A stretch of 64,000 bases of DNA from Streptococcus sp. F0442 (GCF_000314795.2 NZ_KB373314.1:205354-269353); one strand, 5' to 3'; shown: positions 18,875 to 29,363, counted from the first letter of the stretch. The notes: generated by a model not told the origin, from the sequence alone. Program-made: numbers and translations.

Positions 18875-19057
18875 TTATTTGGTACGCATTTCACCTTGAG
18901 GGAAGTAGGTTCCTTCAGGCATGTCGTTGATGATAACGTGAACAGCAGATTGAGGAGCGCCAGTATTGCGGACAACAGCCTCGGTTACTTCTTTAGCGAG
19001 GGCTTTCTTTTGTTCCAAAGTGCGTCCTTCAAATAAATCAATTCGTACAAATGGCAT
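18875..19057 (-). CDS. 4-oxalocrotonate tautomerase-family protein
   Basis: 60-residue tautomerase subunit beginning MPFVRIDLFEGRT. Removal of Met exposes the catalytic Pro1, and an arginine follows in the usual region. Family members form hexamers of the beta-alpha-beta type and isomerise enols; the physiological substrate in streptococci is not known. Start has AGGTGG upstream on the minus strand. Divergent from tdk. Confidence 0.9.
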   Translation of the reverse strand: MPFVRIDLFEGRTLEQKKALAKEVTEAVVRNTGAPQSAVHVIINDMPEGTYFPQGEMRTK

Positions 19058-19171
19058 AGGGCCACCTCCTAAATTTTTTATAGGACTATTTTATCACATT
19101 TTGGGATACAAAGGTCAGCAAAATTATGGTAAAATGATAATGAAACACATTTTAGAGAGAACAGAAGGAAA

Positions 19172-19756
19172 ATGGCACAATTATATTATAAATATGGGAC
19201 CATGAACTCAGGGAAAACCATTGAGATCTTGAAGGTGGCCCATAATTATGAAGAGCAAGGCAAGAGCGTCGTCATCATGACATCGGCAATCGATACACGA
19301 GATGGAGTTGGAGTAGTTTCTAGCCGGATCGGTATGAGACGAGAAGCCATGGCCATCGAAGATGAGACAGATATCTTCGGTTATATCCAAAGGCTAGAAA
19401 AGAAACCCTACTGTGTCTTAATCGATGAAGCTCAGTTTCTCAAACGCCACCATGTCTATGACTTGGCTAGGGTTGTAGATGAACTGGATGTGCCGGTGAT
19501 GGCTTTTGGCCTCAAAAATGATTTCCGAAATGAACTCTTTGAAGGTTCCAAACACCTCCTCTTGTTAGCGGACAAGATCGAGGAAATCAAAACCATCTGC
19601 CAATACTGTTCCCGCAAGGCGACCATGGTCTTGCGCACACAAGCGAGCAAACCTGTCTACGACGGAGAGCAGATCCAGATTGGTGGACACGAGACCTATA
19701 TCTCGGTTTGCCGCAAGCATTATTTTAATCCGGACATACCAACTGAAAGCGTCTAG
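19172..19756 (+). CDS. tdk: Thymidine kinase
   Basis: Phosphorylates thymidine with ATP (salvage). 194 residues, type II kinase with P-loop GTMNSGKT at residues 8-15, the DEAQF motif near 89-93, and zinc cysteines in CQYCSRKA and CRKHY. Full length. Start follows AGAAGGAAA. First of a run of co-directional genes to glyA, in the order usual for streptococci (tdk, acetyltransferase, prfA, prmC, tsaC, glyA). Confidence 0.95.
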   Translation: MAQLYYKYGTMNSGKTIEILKVAHNYEEQGKSVVIMTSAIDTRDGVGVVSSRIGMRREAMAIEDETDIFGYIQRLEKKPYCVLIDEAQFLKRHHVYDLARVVDELDVPVMAFGLKNDFRNELFEGSKHLLLLADKIEEIKTICQYCSRKATMVLRTQASKPVYDGEQIQIGGHETYISVCRKHYFNPDIPTESV

Positions 19757-19777
19757 AACGTTTTAGAGAGGATAAAA

Positions 19778-20257
19778 ATGTCTATTTGTTTAAAATATAT
19801 TACAATAGAAAATTATTTTGACGTTTTAAATCTAGAAGTTCATCCAAACCAAAGGAATTTTATTGCATCCAATTCCATTAGTTTAGCTGAAGCCTATGTA
19901 TATGATAAAAATGGTGATTTTATAGCTCCCTTAGCAGTTTATGATAAGGAAGTATTAGTTGGTTTTGTTATGATTGCCTATGACCGGAAAATTGGGATCA
20001 GTAAGGGGAACTACTTGTTATTTCGTTTTATGATCGATAAACGATTTCAAGGTTTAGGCTATTTTAAACCGACTATGGATGCAGTCATTGACTTTGTTCG
20101 AACAGAGCCAGCTGGAAAAGCAACAAGTCTTTGGTTATCATATGAACCAGAAAATAAACATGCGAGATCTTGTTATCTCCATTATGGATTTAAAGAAACT
20201 GGCCAAGTCATAGAAGACGAAATTGTAGCAATCTATGATCTAACAACCAAGAATTAA
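19778..20257 (+). CDS. GNAT acetyltransferase, spermidine/diamine type
   Basis: 159 residues. The N-terminal ITIENYFDVLNLEV and the SLAEAYVYD segment resemble BltD/SpeG-like polyamine acetyltransferases. The acetyl-CoA motif is in RFMIDKRFQGLGYFKPTM and a conserved C-terminal YGFKETG follows. It probably uses acetyl-CoA to acetylate a small amine, but the substrate is inferred. Sits between tdk and prfA with short gaps; base composition is more AT-rich than in either neighbour. Confidence 0.8.
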   Translation: MSICLKYITIENYFDVLNLEVHPNQRNFIASNSISLAEAYVYDKNGDFIAPLAVYDKEVLVGFVMIAYDRKIGISKGNYLLFRFMIDKRFQGLGYFKPTMDAVIDFVRTEPAGKATSLWLSYEPENKHARSCYLHYGFKETGQVIEDEIVAIYDLTTKN

Positions 20258-20266
20258 GGAGCAAAC

Positions 20267-21346
20267 ATGAATATCTATGATCAACTACAAGCTGTAGAAG
20301 ACCGATACGAAGAGTTAGGAGAATTGTTGAGTGACCCAGATGTGGTCTCTGATACCAAACGCTTTATGGAGCTTTCAAAAGAAGAGGCATCCACTCGTGA
20401 TACGGTGACAGCTTATCGGGAATACAAACAAGTACTCCAAAACATCGTCGATGCTGAAGAAATGATCAAGGAAGCAGGTGGCGATGCAGATTTGGAAGAA
20501 ATGGCCAAGCAAGAGCTCAAAGATGCCAAGGCTGAAAAGGAAGAGTACGAAGAAAAATTGAAAATCTTACTTCTTCCAAAAGATCCAAACGATGACAAGA
20601 ACATTATCTTGGAAATTCGTGGGGCAGCAGGAGGAGACGAAGCACAGTTGTTTGCTGGTGACCTCTTGCAGATGTACCAAAAATACGCGGAAAGCCAAGA
20701 CTGGCGCTTTGAAGTCATGGAAGCGTCCTACAATGGCGTTGGTGGGATCAAAGAAGTTGTGGCCATGGTTTCTGGTCAATCAGTCTACTCGAAACTCAAG
20801 TATGAATCTGGTGCTCACCGGGTACAACGCGTTCCTGTGACGGAAAGCCAAGGTCGTGTCCATACCTCTACAGCAACCGTTCTGGTCATGCCAGAAATCG
20901 AAGAAGTCGAGTATGACATTGATCCAAAAGACCTTCGGATTGACATCTACCACGCATCTGGTGCGGGTGGACAAAACGTTAACAAGGTCGCAACAGCCGT
21001 TCGTATCGTCCACTTGCCTACCAACATCAAGGTAGAGATGCAGGAAGAACGGACGCAACAAAAGAACCGTGAAAAAGCCATGAAGATCATCCGTGCGCGC
21101 GTGGCTGACCACTTTGCTCAGATTGCCCAAGATGAGCAAGACGCTGAGCGGAAGTCAACTATCGGTACTGGTGACCGTTCAGAGCGGATCCGGACTTACA
21201 ACTTCCCTCAAAACCGTGTAACCGATCACCGGATTGGCTTGACCCTTCAAAAACTGGATACTATCTTATCTGGTAAACTGGACGAAGTGGTCGATGCTTT
21301 GGTCTTGTATGATCAAACACAAAAATTAGAAGAGTTGAACAAATAA
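20267..21346 (+). CDS. prfA: Peptide chain release factor 1
   Basis: Terminates translation at UAA and UAG. 359 residues. The GGQ loop ([10 protein letters not shown]) is at about residues 233-235 and the anticodon-like tripeptide region lies in the preceding domain. The start follows taaggag. Shares a base with the prmC start (TAATG), so the factor and its methyltransferase are coupled. Confidence 0.97.
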   Translation: MNIYDQLQAVEDRYEELGELLSDPDVVSDTKRFMELSKEEASTRDTVTAYREYKQVLQNIVDAEEMIKEAGGDADLEEMAKQELKDAKAEKEEYEEKLKILLLPKDPNDDKNIILEIRGAAGGDEAQLFAGDLLQMYQKYAESQDWRFEVMEASYNGVGGIKEVVAMVSGQSVYSKLKYESGAHRVQRVPVTESQGRVHTSTATVLVMPEIEEVEYDIDPKDLRIDIYHASGAGGQNVNKVATAVRIVHLPTNIKVEMQEERTQQKNREKAMKIIRARVADHFAQIAQDEQDAERKSTIGTGDRSERIRTYNFPQNRVTDHRIGLTLQKLDTILSGKLDEVVDALVLYDQTQKLEELNK

Positions 21347-22182
21347 TGTTGTTGGGACCATTATTAGCCCAGTATGAAGAAGCATTAATAGCCGTTGGAG
21401 AGGAAGCAGAAAGCCTCTCCTTCGCATATCGTGCTTTAAAAAACTGGACCTTTACAGACTTTGTCCTTGCCCTGCAAAAAGAGGTGGAATCGGAGGACCA
21501 GGCCTTGCTCAAATCCATCTTTGAGCAGCTAAAACATCACGACCCTGCCCAGTATATTATTGGCAGCGCCGAATTCTGTGGCCATGCTTTTACAGTTGAT
21601 GAGCGCGTGCTGATTCCACGCCCAGAGACTGAGGAGTTGGTGGCTCTTATACTTGAGGAAAACGACGGAGAAACCCTACGAGTTCTGGATATTGGAACAG
21701 GAAGTGGTGCCATTGCCATTAGCTTAGCCCTCGCTAGACCTACCTGGCAGGTTCAAGCTAGTGATGTGTCAGAAAAGGCTTTGGAGCTTGCTCAAGAAAA
21801 TGCTCAACAATTAGAAGCAGTCCTTTCCTTTAAATCTTCAGATGTATTGGATGATCTAAAAGGTCCTTACGACCTGATTGTGTCCAACCCTCCTTATATC
21901 TCTCGTGATGATGCAGAAGAAGTCGGAGTCAATGTATTAGCCTCTGAACCCCACTTGGCTCTCTTTGCGGATCATGATGGATATGCCATCTACGAAAAGA
22001 TTGCTCAGCAAGCACCAAGTGTTTTAATACCAGATGGAAAGATCTATCTAGAAATCGGCTATAAACAAGGAGAAAAAGTAAAGGAGCTCTTTCAAGAGAC
22101 TTTTCCCAACAAACGAGTTCGCGTTCTGAAAGACCAATTTGGACAGGATAGAATGGTGGTGGTGGACAATGGATCTATTTGA
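21346..22182 (+). CDS. prmC: Release factor glutamine methyltransferase
   Basis: Methylates the GGQ glutamine of release factors using S-adenosylmethionine. 278 residues: an N-terminal helical domain, the SAM motif LDIGTGSGAIAISLAL near residue 112, and the catalytic SNPPYIS near 180. Directly follows its substrate gene prfA and overlaps tsaC by 14 bp. Confidence 0.96.
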   Translation: MLLGPLLAQYEEALIAVGEEAESLSFAYRALKNWTFTDFVLALQKEVESEDQALLKSIFEQLKHHDPAQYIIGSAEFCGHAFTVDERVLIPRPETEELVALILEENDGETLRVLDIGTGSGAIAISLALARPTWQVQASDVSEKALELAQENAQQLEAVLSFKSSDVLDDLKGPYDLIVSNPPYISRDDAEEVGVNVLASEPHLALFADHDGYAIYEKIAQQAPSVLIPDGKIYLEIGYKQGEKVKELFQETFPNKRVRVLKDQFGQDRMVVVDNGSI

Positions 22183-22783
22183 GAAAGAATTAGAAGCTGG
22201 CCGGGCAGTCATTCTACCAACTGAAACCGTCTATGGTATTTTTGCCAAAGCTTTGGATCAAGAGGCAGTTGATTATATTTACGAATTAAAACGTAGACCG
22301 AGAGAGAAAGCTCTAAACTTGAATGTAGCTGACGAAGCTTCTGTTCGAATTTATTCGAAAAATCGACCTAGCTATTTAACAAAACTGATTGATTCATTTT
22401 TACCTGGGCCTTTAACTATTATTCTTCAAGCAAATGAAAAGGTGCCTGACTGGATTCATTCAGGGATGGATACAGTTGGTTTTCGGATGCCAGCCCATCC
22501 AAAGACCTTGGAATTAATTCGTAAATATGGTCCTTTAGTTGGTCCTTCTGCAAATCTATCTGGACATGCTAGCGGAACAAAGTATAAAGCTATTGTAAAA
22601 GAATTTGATCAGGTAATTCCTGGCTTTGAGGACGATGCTTTCCTTACTGGCCAAGATTCAACTATCCTAGATATCTCTGGGGCCAAAGCAAGGATTTTAC
22701 GACAAGGTTCTATTACGAAAGCTGACTTGCTTGCACAAGTGCCCGAGCTTTCTTTTGAGGAAGATGACCTTCCTCTGTCATAA
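22169..22783 (+). CDS. tsaC: L-threonylcarbamoyladenylate synthase (Sua5/YrdC)
   Basis: Makes threonylcarbamoyl-AMP for the t6A37 modification of ANN-decoding tRNAs. About 204 residues from ATG 22169 ([14 protein letters not shown]). An upstream TTG at 22139 lies deeper in prmC and adds a WWWW run, so it was rejected. Motifs are [24 protein letters not shown] and GPSANLSG, standard for the YrdC fold. It lacks the extra Sua5 C-terminal domain. Confidence 0.9.
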   Translation: MDLFEKELEAGRAVILPTETVYGIFAKALDQEAVDYIYELKRRPREKALNLNVADEASVRIYSKNRPSYLTKLIDSFLPGPLTIILQANEKVPDWIHSGMDTVGFRMPAHPKTLELIRKYGPLVGPSANLSGHASGTKYKAIVKEFDQVIPGFEDDAFLTGQDSTILDISGAKARILRQGSITKADLLAQVPELSFEEDDLPLS

Positions 22784-22818
22784 TGTATATAAAAAATTAT
22801 TTAATAAGGAGTAGACCT

Positions 22819-24075
22819 ATGATTTTTGATAAAGAAGATTACAAAGCCTATGATGCAGACCTATGGAATGCTATTTCCAAAGAAGAGGAACGCCAACAAA
22901 ATAATATCGAGTTGATTGCTTCTGAAAATGTCGTCTCTAAGGCGGTTATGGCAGCGCAAGGGTCTATTCTGACCAATAAATATGCAGAAGGTTATCCAGG
23001 TCGCCGTTACTACGGCGGGACTGATGTCGTAGACATCGTCGAAAGCCTGGCCATCGAACGCGCTAAGGAAATTTTTGGGGCTAAGTTTGCCAATGTTCAA
23101 CCCCACTCAGGTAGTCAGGCCAATTGTGCTGCCTATATGGCTTTGATTGAGCCTGGAGACACTGTTATGGGAATGGATCTGGCTGCAGGTGGGCATTTGA
23201 CTCACGGAGCTTCTGTAAGCTTCTCAGGGCAAACTTATAACTTTGTATCTTATAGCGTAGATCCTGAAACAGAGCTCTTAGATTTTAACGCTATCTTAAA
23301 ACAAGCCCAAGAAGTCAAGCCCAAACTCATCGTTGCTGGTGCCTCAGCCTACTCTCACATCATTGATTTCTCTAAATTCCGTGAGATTGCAGATGCAGTA
23401 GGAGCTAAACTCATGGTCGATATGGCCCATATCGCTGGCTTGGTGGCGGCAGGTCTTCATCCAAGCCCAGTTCCTTATGCCCATATCACGACCACGACCA
23501 CACACAAGACCCTTCGCGGACCTCGTGGAGGTTTGATCTTGACCAATGATGAAGAATTGGCCAAGAAGATCAATTCAGCCATCTTCCCTGGTATCCAAGG
23601 TGGACCATTGGAGCATGTCGTTGCAGCCAAAGCCGTTGCTTTCAAAGAAGCTCTTGACCCTGCTTTTAAAGACTATGCAGCTAACGTGATTAAAAACAGC
23701 CAGGCTATGGCTGATGTCTTCTTGAAAGATCCAGATTTCCGTGTCATTTCAGGCGGAACTGAGAACCACCTTTTCCTTGTCGATGTAACGAAAGTCGTTG
23801 AAAATGGTAAAGTAGCGCAAAACTTACTGGACGAGGTCAACATTACCCTCAACAAGAACTCTATTCCTTATGAAACCTTGTCACCATTCAAGACCAGTGG
23901 AATTCGAATTGGGGCAGCAGCCATCACCGCTCGTGGTTTTGGAGTAGAGGAGAGCCGTACTGTTGCTGAACTGATGATCAAAACCTTGAAAAACGCAGAT
24001 AACCCAGCTGTATTAGAAGAAGTTCGTGGCCAAGTCAAAGCCTTGACGGATGCCTTCCCACTTTACGAGGACTAA
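22819..24075 (+). CDS. glyA: Serine hydroxymethyltransferase
   Basis: PLP enzyme converting serine and tetrahydrofolate to glycine and methylene-THF. 418 residues from ATG 22819 ([12 protein letters not shown]), which has AAGGAG upstream; the in-frame ATG at 22783 lacks a good site. The PLP lysine motif [14 protein letters not shown] is near residue 226. End of the prfA-glyA gene run; the next gene starts 8 bp later. Confidence 0.96.
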   Translation: MIFDKEDYKAYDADLWNAISKEEERQQNNIELIASENVVSKAVMAAQGSILTNKYAEGYPGRRYYGGTDVVDIVESLAIERAKEIFGAKFANVQPHSGSQANCAAYMALIEPGDTVMGMDLAAGGHLTHGASVSFSGQTYNFVSYSVDPETELLDFNAILKQAQEVKPKLIVAGASAYSHIIDFSKFREIADAVGAKLMVDMAHIAGLVAAGLHPSPVPYAHITTTTTHKTLRGPRGGLILTNDEELAKKINSAIFPGIQGGPLEHVVAAKAVAFKEALDPAFKDYAANVIKNSQAMADVFLKDPDFRVISGGTENHLFLVDVTKVVENGKVAQNLLDEVNITLNKNSIPYETLSPFKTSGIRIGAAAITARGFGVEESRTVAELMIKTLKNADNPAVLEEVRGQVKALTDAFPLYED

Positions 24076-24083
24076 ACCTTCTT

Positions 24084-25058
24084 ATGGACATTTACGTAAA
24101 AAAGGCTATCATTCATCAATTTAGCCCAGATGATACCGACCTTTATTTGGCGGACAAATTCCTCAATATCACACCTAAAATTGAGGAATACTTGCGAAAA
24201 AAGATTGAGCGGGTCTATTCCGATGATGCCAAGACCGGTATTTTCGAAGAGGATAACCCTTTTCTTGAGCTAATTTCGGATGATTTACTAGACACTTCAG
24301 TTGCAGTAGCGAATCGCTGGAAAGAAGAATTTATCGTCTCTGAGAATCAAAAGACCAACGATTTGGTATTCATCCAATTCTCAAAAGAAGGGGTAGACCA
24401 TTTTGCCTTCTTGCGGATCACCTTACGGGAGACTTTGACCCATCTAGGGGGAGAAGTCGATAATCCCATCAAACTGACACAAAATAATCTACCTGGTTTT
24501 GGAACAGGTGCCGATGAAGCCTTAGTTATCAATCTTCAAAGCCGTAAGTACCACCTGATTGAAAAACGAATCAAGTATAACGGGACCTTCTTGAACTATT
24601 TTTCCGAGAATCTCTTGCAAGCACAACCCAAGATTTCTCCTAAAAAATCGATCAAAGCCCTAGAAAAAACGGCCCAACGAATTGCGGAGAGCTTTAACAC
24701 AGATGATTTCCAATTTCAATCAAAAGTTAAATCAGCTATATTCAACCATATTGAGGAAGAAAATAAACTCTCTCCAGAGAAATTAGCGGATGATCTCTTT
24801 GATGACAACCTGACGGCTCGTCTCAGTTTTATTGACCAAGTCAAAGAAGCGATCCCTGAACCTGTAACTTTTGAAGAAATTGATTCAACCCGCCAGTTGA
24901 AGAAGTTTGAAAATCAAAAATTGTCATTGTCAAATGGAATCGAACTAATTGTTCCGAATAGCGTCTATGAAGATGCAGAATCTGTTGAATTTATTTTAAA
25001 TGATAACGGGACCTATTCCATCCTGATCAAGAATATTGAGGATATACAGAGTAAATAA
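24084..25058 (+). CDS. Nucleoid-associated protein, YejK/NdpA-like
   Basis: 324 residues. The opening ...[21 protein letters not shown] start and the [17 protein letters not shown] segment resemble the 37-kDa nucleoid-associated family (PF04245). The protein is soluble and acidic in parts, with no membrane segment. A DNA-binding or nucleoid role comes from the family only. Tightly linked to glyA upstream and sharing a base with the lysozyme-like gene downstream (TAATG), a conserved order in streptococci. Confidence 0.75.
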   Translation: MDIYVKKAIIHQFSPDDTDLYLADKFLNITPKIEEYLRKKIERVYSDDAKTGIFEEDNPFLELISDDLLDTSVAVANRWKEEFIVSENQKTNDLVFIQFSKEGVDHFAFLRITLRETLTHLGGEVDNPIKLTQNNLPGFGTGADEALVINLQSRKYHLIEKRIKYNGTFLNYFSENLLQAQPKISPKKSIKALEKTAQRIAESFNTDDFQFQSKVKSAIFNHIEEENKLSPEKLADDLFDDNLTARLSFIDQVKEAIPEPVTFEEIDSTRQLKKFENQKLSLSNGIELIVPNSVYEDAESVEFILNDNGTYSILIKNIEDIQSK

Positions 25059-25660
25059 TGATTAAACGCATAGTGAAGATCTTCTTTTTCATCTTACTGA
25101 TATTTGGTGGCTACAAAGCGATTCAGATCCACCATGATGTCAAACAAGTCATGCAGTACCGTACTCTGGTGAGAGAAGTCCTTGCCGAGGAGGATACCAC
25201 AGCCAATGAAAACCTCATTCTGGCTATGATCTATACTGAAACCAAAGGAAGAGAGGACGATGTCATGCAGGCAAGTGAGAGTGCCAGTGGGGAAACCAAT
25301 ACCATTAGTGATAATAAGGCCAGTATTCGCCAAGGCATTCAGACCCTCTCCGACGAATTAAAAGAAGCTAAGAAAAAAGGGGTCGATAGCTGGACTGCGG
25401 TTCAAGCCTATAATTTCGGAAAAGACTACATTGATTATGTCGCTAAAAACGGTGGCACCAACTCGCTAGAGTTGGCACGCGCTTATTCGCGGGATGTGGT
25501 AGCTCCGAGTCTTGGCAATGTAACCGGAGAAACTTATCTTTACCTCCACCCTATCTCTCTTTTAAACGGGATGGAACTCTACATTAATGGGGGGAACATT
25601 TATTATTCTCGTTTAGTACAGACCAATATGACAATTATGAAGCTATTTTCATGGTTTTAA
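25058..25660 (+). CDS. Lysozyme-like surface protein (PvaA type)
   Basis: 200 residues: a basic start with one membrane anchor (about 6-22), then a lysozyme-like domain containing [21 protein letters not shown], where the first Glu of YTETKG is the likely catalytic acid, and [15 protein letters not shown]. It resembles pneumococcal vaccine antigen A and other Lysozyme_like (PF13702) muralytic proteins. Likely acts on peptidoglycan outside the cell. The activity is inferred. Confidence 0.75.
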   Translation: MIKRIVKIFFFILLIFGGYKAIQIHHDVKQVMQYRTLVREVLAEEDTTANENLILAMIYTETKGREDDVMQASESASGETNTISDNKASIRQGIQTLSDELKEAKKKGVDSWTAVQAYNFGKDYIDYVAKNGGTNSLELARAYSRDVVAPSLGNVTGETYLYLHPISLLNGMELYINGGNIYYSRLVQTNMTIMKLFSWF

Positions 25661-25670
25661 TCAATCAATT

Positions 25671-25853
25671 CAGAGAGAGTGGGACAGAAATCGGTCATTC
25701 GTTAGAATTCGATTTCGTCGTCCCACCTCCGCACAGTTGAGTAGGGCTGTAACAGCTGATGAAATCAGCGTAGTAGAGCCCACTCAACCACTGCGTCTTG
25801 CTCGACAATCCAAAAACAATTAAGAGGCTAGGACTTTTGTCCCAGCCTCTCTT
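25671..25853. repeat. MITE-like intergenic element with imperfect terminal inverted repeats
   Basis: About 183 bp without a gene. The left end (GAGAGAGTGGGACAGAAATC) is an imperfect inverted copy of the right end (GGACTTTTGTCCCAGCCTCT). An inner hairpin pairs GTTGAGTAGGGCT (about 25736) with the AGAGCCCACTCAAC side (about 25775). Such elements are scattered between genes in oral streptococci. It may fold as RNA and act as a terminator for the gene before it. Confidence 0.6.
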
Positions 25854-25966
25854 ATAATCTATAAATCTTTTTGTGTATTTTGGCTCTTTCATTCTCAATA
25901 TTTTGAAATCATTGAATAGCTATGATAAAATACTAGTTAGTTTTAAAGTATCTTGAGGAGTTACAA

Positions 25967-26812
25967 TTGAACAAAAAATCATTCTACGGGCTGCTTTTGG
26001 GGTTGATTCTCCTATGTATCGCTTTTTGGGGGAAGTCTCAACAAAAAACGCAGCTGGACAACACGAATTACCTACAAAATACTCGTCCTACCTTATTTTT
26101 TCATGGTTATGGATCGAGTGCCAATGCAGAAAAACACATGACAGATGCGGCAAAAAAAGCAGGGGTGACACAAACCGTTATCATTGCAAACGTGGCTGAA
26201 GATGGGCAGGTAAGGCTGACAGGGACCATTCCAAAAAGTGCAGTTAATCCAATTATCAAAGTGGAATACCAAAACAATCGCACGCCCGATCCAAAAGTCA
26301 TCAGCAATTATGCCTATCAGGTAGTCAAAAAGCTTCAAGATACCTACCATTTTAAAGAGATGAACGTCGTCGCTCATTCTATGGGAAATATGTCCGTCTT
26401 ATATTATCTTCTGGAACATGGAAATGATGAGAATTTACCAAAAATTATCAAGCAGGTCGCTATTGCAAACCATGTTGCTGGACTCGAAGGGATGAATTTA
26501 CCCCAGGGGTTGACTCTAGATACGCAAACTGGTAAACCCTCCGCAATGAATGAGCAGTACCAGCATCTTTTAGCTCTTCGGGAAGTCTATCCTGAAAATC
26601 AAATCGATGTGCTGAATATCTATGGTGATATCGGTGGAGAGACGGATGGATCGGTTCTCAATGTTTCTTCGAAAGCCCTTCGCTACCTAGTAGTAGAGCG
26701 CGCAAAAAGCTACCGTGAAGAAAAGATTGATGGCAAAGGTGCTCAGCACAGCCAACTTCATGAAAATCCAATAGTAGATAAGTTGTTGTTCCAGTTTCTT
26801 TGGGGAAAATAA
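25967..26812 (+). CDS. Secreted/anchored alpha/beta hydrolase (DUF915)
   Basis: 281 residues: an N-terminal membrane anchor (about 5-22), then an alpha/beta-hydrolase domain of the DUF915 type with FHGYGSSANAE, the nucleophile elbow AHSMGN, GDIGGETDGSV and a C-terminal histidine in AQHSQLHENP. The start is TTG 25967, supported by GAGGAG at 25952-25957. A lipase/esterase-like role is possible; the substrate is unknown. A second member of this family is at 39805. Confidence 0.8.
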   Translation: MNKKSFYGLLLGLILLCIAFWGKSQQKTQLDNTNYLQNTRPTLFFHGYGSSANAEKHMTDAAKKAGVTQTVIIANVAEDGQVRLTGTIPKSAVNPIIKVEYQNNRTPDPKVISNYAYQVVKKLQDTYHFKEMNVVAHSMGNMSVLYYLLEHGNDENLPKIIKQVAIANHVAGLEGMNLPQGLTLDTQTGKPSAMNEQYQHLLALREVYPENQIDVLNIYGDIGGETDGSVLNVSSKALRYLVVERAKSYREEKIDGKGAQHSQLHENPIVDKLLFQFLWGK

Positions 26813-26827
26813 AAATGTCATGCATTC

Positions 26828-26860
26828 TTAAAAGAAATGTAAGCTTCTTTTAAGAAAGAA
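26828..26860 (+). terminator. Hairpin after the DUF915 gene
   Basis: CTTAAAAGAA / TTCTTTTAAG inverted repeat, AT-rich and without a strong T tract. It is a weak terminator or a structured promoter region. Confidence 0.45.
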
Positions 26861-26980
26861 ACGATATAATAAACATTGAAGTGAATAACTTTTTTATTGA
26901 CTTCTTTTTTTCATCTCTAGTCAGGTGAAATAGTCAATAAAATATACTCAGCGTGGATATGAGATAGAAAGAAGAGAGAA

Positions 26981-27991
26981 ATGAAATTAAGAAAAATTGC
27001 TTTATTTGTAGCGTCGACAGTTGCCCTCTTTAGTGGAATTCCACATGTTTCTGCAGATAGCAATGTCCAGAAAGTCATTGATGAAACTTATGTCAAACCA
27101 GACTATGTTTTGGGTTATTCTCTAGACCAAATGCAAATTGAGCAAACCTTGAATTTGCTGAACTACGATAGTTCAAAAGACAAAGAAGAGTGGAAGACCA
27201 TGACACCAGAGGTTTACTCTTCGATTATGAACGTTGCGAACGATGATAGTCTAGAACTCTATTCCTCCGTTAAAATTCAAAAGTTAGGCAAAAATAAGCC
27301 ACTAGAAGTGAATATCGTGACACCTCAAAACATCACCAAGGTTACTGCAGATATGTATCGGAATGCGGCTGTTACACTTGGATTAGAGCATGCTCAAATT
27401 ACTGTAGCTTCACCCATTCAGGTAACTGGGGAAAGTGCTTTGGCTGGTATTTATTACTCATTGGAAAAAAATGGTGCCAAGGTTTCTCAAGAAAGCAAAG
27501 ATCTGGCTCAAGAAGAATTAACGACCTTGGCTGGGATCAATGAAGAGAATGCTGGCAAGAAAAACTTCGATGCAGATAAGTTAAACGTCGCATTGACTGA
27601 CATTAAAACAGCAGTAGCCAATGCCAAACAGAACAATCAGGATTTGAGTAAGGATGATATCCGGAAAATCGTCGAAGAAACCCTGAAAAACTACAAGTTA
27701 GATACGACTGTGACAGGCGACCAGATTAATTTGATTGTCAATTTCGCAGTGAATCTTTCAAAGAGTAGTGTTATCAGTAGTAAAAGTTTTACCAAGACAT
27801 TAACGGATTTGAAAAATAGTATCGTAGACAAGGCGGGCGATACCTTTAACAATATCAACATCAATTTTGATACAGATTCTATTTTAAAAGACAGTGGTAA
27901 TTTCTTTACAAATGTGTGGAATGCCATTGCCGGATTCTTCGGAGCTATCTGGGATATGATTGTCAAATTCTTTAGTAGTTTGGTTGGATAA
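26981..27991 (+). CDS. Secreted DUF1002 protein
   Basis: 336 residues with a signal peptide (cleavage near HVSA-DS), a DUF1002 core (GYSLDQMQIEQTLNLLNY, VTADMYRNAAVTLGLEHAQITVASP, TGESALAGIYYSLEKNG), a long helical region and a hydrophobic C-terminal end (NAIAGFFGAIWDMIVKFFSS) that may associate with the membrane. The function is unknown in the family. Its own leader (~165 bp) and terminator make it monocistronic. Confidence 0.8.
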   Translation: MKLRKIALFVASTVALFSGIPHVSADSNVQKVIDETYVKPDYVLGYSLDQMQIEQTLNLLNYDSSKDKEEWKTMTPEVYSSIMNVANDDSLELYSSVKIQKLGKNKPLEVNIVTPQNITKVTADMYRNAAVTLGLEHAQITVASPIQVTGESALAGIYYSLEKNGAKVSQESKDLAQEELTTLAGINEENAGKKNFDADKLNVALTDIKTAVANAKQNNQDLSKDDIRKIVEETLKNYKLDTTVTGDQINLIVNFAVNLSKSSVISSKSFTKTLTDLKNSIVDKAGDTFNNININFDTDSILKDSGNFFTNVWNAIAGFFGAIWDMIVKFFSSLVG

Positions 27992-28002
27992 GTAGAAATA
28001 GG

Positions 28003-28037
28003 AAAGCACTCCTGACAAGACATCAGAGTGCTTTTTG
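28003..28037 (+). terminator. Terminator after the DUF1002 gene
   Basis: Stem AAAGCACTC / GAGTGCTTT region (28003-28034) followed by TTTT. Confidence 0.85.
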
Positions 28038-28076
28038 TGTGTGATTTCCCATTTTTAGAACTGCTAAATTCTTATT

Positions 28077-28164
28077 TAAAGCTCGTGAATCAAGGTCCCC
28101 CGGACCTTTAACTCGCTCTATTGTTTTAAAGCTCGTGAAAAAAAGGTCCCCCGGACCTTTTTTT
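28077..28164. repeat. Two tandem GC-rich palindromes (duplicated terminator)
   Basis: The unit TAAAGCTCGTGAA plus the perfect palindrome AAGGTCCCCCGGACCTT occurs twice (about 28077-28113 and 28128-28162), separated by ~15 bp. The second copy has T runs on both strands, so it can stop transcription both ways, and it lies directly at the end of the guaA-tail pseudogene. The duplication looks like part of the rearrangement at this locus. Confidence 0.7.
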
Positions 28165-28674
28165 TATTCCCACTCAACAGTTGCAGGTGGTTTACTTGTG
28201 ATATCGTAGACGATGCGGTTAACGTGGTCAACTTCGTTTACGATACGGACTGAGATTTTTTGGAGAACTTCCCATGGGATTTTGGCAAAGTCAGCTGTCA
28301 TTCCATCGATAGAAGTGATGGCACGGATGGCAATGGTATAGTCGTAAGTACGACCATCGCCCATAACCCCTACGGAACGAACGCCAGTGTTAACAGTGAA
28401 GTATTGCCAGATATCACGGTCAAGACCAGCTTTGGCGATTTCTTCACGGAGGATAGCATCTGATTCGCGGACTGTTTCAAGTTTTTCTTCAGTGATTTCT
28501 CCCATGACACGGATGGCAAGTCCTGGACCTGGGAATGGTTGGCGCCATACGATGTGATCTGGCATGCCAAGTTCTGTTCCGAGGGCACGAACTTCATCCT
28601 TGTAAAGAGTGTTGAGCGGTTCGATGAGTTCAAACTGCATATCTTTTGGAAGACCACCCACGTTGTGGTGAGAC
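28164..28674 (-). pseudogene. guaA: Diverged 3' fragment of guaA (GMP synthase tail)
   Basis: This encodes the last ~166 residues of GMP synthase in frame ([20 protein letters not shown] to PPATVEWE) and corresponds to the C-terminal part of the intact gene at 29853-31418. Compared by eye, the two copies differ at roughly two to three dozen of ~510 bases, mostly silent, and use different stop codons (TAA versus TAG). Similarity ends abruptly near 28673, where an adhesin remnant begins on the other strand. No start or upstream domains, so it is not functional. It reads as an old end of guaA displaced by insertion of a mobile element. Confidence 0.9.
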
Positions 28675-29299
28675 TTATTTTACAACAAATCCAGTTGAAC
28701 TTGAAAAAGCTTTAGAAAAAATTAAGATTGCACATGGGGGAGATTCTCCTGAAACAGCAACTCCTGCTCTCACAAAGATTGTTTCTACTTATGACTGGTC
28801 TAAGTCACCAAAAAATAAAAAGTTTGTGGTGTTGTTAACAGATGCTAGGATGAAAGAAGATCCGTCAATTCCATCTATCGCTGAGACATTAACAACTCTG
28901 AAAAAAGCTGGTATTGATAGAATCGTAGCGACAACCTTGTATAATCAACGAAACTATAAAGATTTTGTGTCTGAGGGACGTTTAATGGATATTGATCGTA
29001 ACTTGGCTGACTCTTTAACTAAGGATGCAGCTTCATGGATTGTGGAAACAGTCAGTGAGGGACGTCAGTACAAGGTAACAAAAGACAGCTACCAATTCTA
29101 CTTGGAACGTCGTACAACTGTGCCAGTTTTGGAGCAGAAAGAAACTCCTAAACCAGCACCTACTGCTTACAAACCAGAACCGGCTAAACTTCCTGAAACA
29201 GGAAGCAATGATTCTAGTAATCAAACTCTTTTGGGTCTAGGTATTATGCTCGCAGGTTTTGGATTGGCTACAAGCGCTAGAAAATCAAAAGAACAGTAA
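28674..29299 (+). pseudogene. 5'-truncated VWA/LPXTG surface protein
   Basis: The open frame enters directly from the guaA fragment and encodes ~208 residues: the end of a von Willebrand A-type domain (HGGDSPETATPAL, then FVVLLTDARMKE), a Pro-rich spacer (KETPKPAPTAYKPEPAK), and a complete sortase signal (LPETG, hydrophobic helix, tail ARKSKEQ). There is no signal peptide and no proper start, so the N-terminal part of an adhesin has been lost. It was probably cargo of an element once inserted at guaA. Confidence 0.85.
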
Positions 29300-29363
29300 G
29301 ATAAATTAATAAAAACAAAACACCTGAAGTAGAGCTATATTGGCTTTTATCAGGTGTTTTTTT
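29299..29363 (+). repeat. Terminator-bearing direct repeat, copy 1
   Basis: A ~65-bp unit beginning AGATAAATTAATAAAAA with stem CACCTGA..TCAGGTG and a T tract. A copy with about ten differences lies at 29711-29775 in the same orientation. It terminates the adhesin remnant. Confidence 0.75.

Noticed and set aside
25695..25898. 67-codon minus-strand frame after the lysozyme-like gene
   Set aside because: It falls within the MITE-like inverted-repeat element and has no coding character.
28260..28463. Plus-strand frame within the guaA tail
   Set aside because: The same mirror frame appears at the matching place in the intact guaA, so it simply reflects guaA sequence.
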